NCBI GenBank assembly: GCA_023264755.1
Contig: JAHFVB010000249.1
Coordinates: 1 to 7,385, forward strand
Reading direction: 5' to 3'
DNA: 7,385 bases
From: Mycobacterium sp.
GTDB lineage: Bacteria > Actinomycetota > Actinomycetes > Mycobacteriales > Mycobacteriaceae
Shown: one piece after another, positions 5,249 to 7,385 of the stretch
How the letters are laid out: each line of letters opens with the position of its first letter
Numbering within the stretch: position 1 is the first letter of the stretch
Translations under genes and position numbers: made by a program
Notes under the pieces: generated by a model
Database searches by the model: none
What the model was told of the DNA's origin: nothing
The model's input: the letters and a program-made list of their open reading frames with translations, nothing else

Positions 5249-5998
5249 GTGCGTGTCTCGAACGGCAAGAAACTGTTGGGAGGTGCGGCAGCCACGGCAG
5301 CCGCGATCGGGCTCCTGATTGCGCCTGCCCCTGCTCGGGCCACCTTCGAGTGCTACAAGAACGCGGCGGGATATCAGTTCCCCAACGGGGAAGTGATCAT
5401 CGGCTACCCGGAGACCGATGCCGAAACGCGGTTCAGCGCAGGGGGCGGAACGCGCGTCGACGCCCCTGCGGAGACCTTCTATCAAAACGGCACCAGCTTG
5501 AAGGGCAGAATCACCGGAGAAATAACCAAGGGTGGAAACATCATTCGGATCACGGTGACCAGAGGTTCCAAGTATCCGCCGTTGATCATCGACGGGGCCA
5601 TCGGACCCGACGGCAGCCCCCAAGGCTCCTTCGTCACCGGAAAGCTCGACAGACAGAATTGGGACTCGCCAACTGTCTTCCCCTGTGTTCCTGGTGCGCC
5701 GGTGAACGAGACGTTCACCCCGGCGCCCGAACAACAGCCGGTGGCGGGGCCGCCGAAGAAATCGACGCCTCAAGGCCTCGGAAACGCCACGGTCACCGCG
5801 GACACCGACATCTACGACAAGCCCGACGGCCAAGGCCACAAGATCGGCACGCTGCGCACCGGCGAGGTGCACCCGCTGATGGAGCCCTGTCGCGACGACT
5901 GGTGCCGCGTGGGACAGCTCGAGCTCGGCGGCTTCGAAGGTCTGCCGAACGGCACCGCCTGGGTCTACGCGAAGGGTTTCCTCACGTTCTCGAACTGA
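5249..5998 (+). CDS. Exported protein with unknown N-terminal domain and C-terminal SH3-like domain
   Basis: From GTG 5249 the product has 249 residues; GTG 5240, three codons earlier in frame, is the alternative. A Sec signal peptide (NGKK, then a hydrophobic alanine-rich core) ends after ARA at about residue 31. The mature N-terminal domain (about 32-147) is bracketed by C35 and C146, which probably form a disulfide; it looks beta-rich, and I do not recognise it. A proline/glutamine-rich linker (about 153-176) leads to a bacterial SH3-like domain (about 179-247) with DTDIYDKPDGQGHKIGTL, a cysteine pair C214/C219 around W218, and the closing GTAWVYAKGFLTF. Such domains often bind peptidoglycan or mediate contacts in the envelope. 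No lipobox or catalytic motif is seen. An envelope role is inference. The gene converges on sigA with a 12-bp gap. Confidence 0.85.
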   Translation: MRVSNGKKLLGGAAATAAAIGLLIAPAPARATFECYKNAAGYQFPNGEVIIGYPETDAETRFSAGGGTRVDAPAETFYQNGTSLKGRITGEITKGGNIIRITVTRGSKYPPLIIDGAIGPDGSPQGSFVTGKLDRQNWDSPTVFPCVPGAPVNETFTPAPEQQPVAGPPKKSTPQGLGNATVTADTDIYDKPDGQGHKIGTLRTGEVHPLMEPCRDDWCRVGQLELGGFEGLPNGTAWVYAKGFLTFSN

Positions 5999-6010
5999 GC
6001 GCTGGGTGGC

Positions 6011-7385
6011 CTAGTCGAGGTAGTCGCGCAAGACCTGGGAACGGCTGGGGTGGCGCAACTTCGACATCGTCTTGCTCTCGATCTGGCGGATCCGCTCGCG
6101 GGTAACCCCGTAGACCTGTCCGATCTCGTCGAGGGTGCGCGGCTGGCCATCGGTGAGGCCGAAGCGCAGCCGGACCACGCCGGCTTCGCGCTCGGAGAGC
6201 GTTTCGAGCACCGACTGCAGCTGATCCTGCAGCAGCGTGAACGACACCGCGTCCACGGCGACCACGGCCTCGGAGTCCTCGATGAAGTCACCGAGCTGCG
6301 AATCGCCCTCGTCGCCGATGGTCTGGTCCAGCGAGATGGGCTCCCGGGCGTACTGCTGGATCTCCAGCACCTTCTCCGGGGTGATGTCCATTTCCTTGGC
6401 GAGCTCTTCGGGGGTGGGCTCGCGGCCCAGGTCCTGAAGCAGTTCGCGCTGGATGCGGCCGAGCTTGTTGATGACCTCGACCATGTGCACCGGAATGCGG
6501 ATGGTGCGGGCCTGGTCGGCCATGGCGCGGGTGATGGCCTGGCGGATCCACCAGGTGGCATAGGTGGAGAACTTGTAACCCTTGGTGTAGTCGAACTTCT
6601 CGACCGCGCGGATCAAACCGAGGTTGCCCTCCTGGATCAAGTCCAGGAACGCCATGCCGCGGCCGGTGTAGCGCTTGGCCAGCGAGACCACCAGGCGCAG
6701 GTTGGCTTCGAGCAGGTGGTTCTTCGCGCGATCGCCGTCGCGGCAGATCCAGAGGTAGTCGCGGCGCTGCGCGGTGGTGAGCTTCTCGCCCTTTTCGGCG
6801 ATCTCCGTCATCAACTGCGTGCAGTACAGCCCGGCTTCGATCCGCTTGGCGAGCTCGACCTCTTCCTCGGCGTTGAGGAGGGCGACCTTGCCGATTTGCT
6901 TGAGGTACGCGCGCACCGAGTCCGCCGACGCGGTGAGCTCGGCGTCCTTGCGGGCCTGCCGCAGCGCCTCGGACTCCTCTTCGTCCCACACGAAATCGCC
7001 GGAGGCCTTGTCCTTCTCGGACGGCTCGGAGATGTCGTCTTCGACGGCGGGGCCCGGGGTCACGGCGGCGCCGCCGGCCTTGGCGGGGGTGGCCTCGTCT
7101 TCGTCGTCGCCGACCACTACGACGACGTCGTCGCCGGGCTCGAGATCTGCCAGGTCGATGTCCTCGACCTCCAGGTCCTCGTCGGGTTCGACTTCGAGGT
7201 CTTCGGCTACGTCGAGGTCGCCGTCCGCCGCGCCCTTCTTGGGGCGTCCTGGTGAGCCGGCGGTCTTGGCGCGCGCAGTGTCGGGCCCGGCGCCCGACGC
7301 GGGCTTCGCGGTGCGCGCCGGGGCCTTCTTGGCTGCAGCCTTCTTGGCGGGGGCCTTGGTGGCGGTGTGCTTCACCGGTTCTTCA
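6011..7385 (-). CDS. sigA: Principal RNA polymerase sigma factor SigA (RpoD/HrdB group 1), start beyond the window
   Basis: This essential sigma-70 factor directs RNA polymerase to housekeeping promoters. Numbering from the in-frame GTG at 7375, 454 residues are visible. The order is a Lys/Ala-rich tail (1-28), an acidic low-complexity segment (about 52-95), region 1.2 beginning near [17 protein letters not shown] (148-164), region 2 (about 217-288) with the core- and -10-binding signatures [20 protein letters not shown] and [15 protein letters not shown], region 3 (about 298-375), and region 4 (about 376-454) with the -35-reading helix-turn-helix [21 protein letters not shown] and the C-terminus [15 protein letters not shown]. 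From residue 119 on it is nearly identical to mycobacterial SigA as I recall it. The frame stays open upstream of 7375 through codons for E-E-P-V, resembling the EPV motif inside the mycobacterial N-terminus. The true start is therefore probably outside the window, and GTG 7375 is probably an internal valine. Confidence 0.97.
   Translation of the reverse strand, partial: EEPVKHTATKAPAKKAAAKKAPARTAKPASGAGPDTARAKTAGSPGRPKKGAADGDLDVAEDLEVEPDEDLEVEDIDLADLEPGDDVVVVVGDDEDEATPAKAGGAAVTPGPAVEDDISEPSEKDKASGDFVWDEEESEALRQARKDAELTASADSVRAYLKQIGKVALLNAEEEVELAKRIEAGLYCTQLMTEIAEKGEKLTTAQRRDYLWICRDGDRAKNHLLEANLRLVVSLAKRYTGRGMAFLDLIQEGNLGLIRAVEKFDYTKGYKFSTYATWWIRQAITRAMADQARTIRIPVHMVEVINKLGRIQRELLQDLGREPTPEELAKEMDITPEKVLEIQQYAREPISLDQTIGDEGDSQLGDFIEDSEAVVAVDAVSFTLLQDQLQSVLETLSEREAGVVRLRFGLTDGQPRTLDEIGQVYGVTRERIRQIESKTMSKLRHPSRSQVLRDYLD

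Noticed and set aside
6050..7255. A 401-codon open frame on the plus strand opposite sigA
   Set aside because: It is antisense to a near-certain sigA gene. Long shadow frames are common opposite high-GC genes, and the product has no family features.
1..7385. A new defence, secretion or biosynthetic system spanning the window
   Set aside because: The genes are mostly single units in divergent or convergent pairs with unrelated household or envelope roles. I saw no nuclease, toxin-antitoxin pair, phage gene or biosynthetic core enzyme.

Overview
The window looks like chromosomal DNA of a high-GC actinobacterium of the order Mycobacteriales, most likely Nocardia or a close relative. The best evidence is the principal sigma factor at the right end. 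Its core is almost residue-for-residue the mycobacterial/nocardial SigA, and its N-terminal tail is rich in lysine-alanine and then in acidic residues. GC-rich codon use, several leaderless-looking starts and a mycobacterial-type malate:quinone oxidoreductase agree. The genus is an inference.

Layout. (1) 1-1211, minus: malate:quinone oxidoreductase (mqo), cut by the left edge so that its C-terminus is missing. (2) 1317-2222, plus: a LysR-type regulator divergent from mqo across about 105 bp, the natural candidate for controlling mqo. (3) 2290-3381, minus: a SAM-dependent O-methyltransferase of the two-domain family 2 type, convergent with the regulator. (4) 3475-4260, plus: a six-helix conserved membrane protein of unknown function, divergent from the methyltransferase; the shared promoter region holds a 10-bp direct repeat and an inverted repeat. 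(5) 4370-4927, plus: a small secreted three-lobe beta-trefoil (ricin-type) lectin-like protein. (6) 4928-5248: a gene-free stretch with two strong, slightly overlapping hairpins at its start and a promoter at its end. (7) 5249-5998, plus: an exported protein with an unrecognised N-terminal domain and a C-terminal SH3-like domain. (8) 6011-7385, minus: sigA, whose true start lies beyond the right edge; it converges on the SH3-like gene with only 12 bp between the stop codons.

The genes do not form one pathway. They are mostly single-gene units in divergent or convergent pairs: membrane-linked malate oxidation with its probable regulator, a methyltransferase paired with a membrane protein, two exported proteins of unknown target, and the housekeeping sigma factor. 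I see no mobile element, CRISPR array, tRNA or rRNA, and no convincing new multi-gene system. The points most worth a second look are the divergent control region at 3388-3475, the double hairpin at 4951-5015, the structured leader ahead of the lectin gene, the leaderless starts, and the two secreted proteins with unassigned roles.
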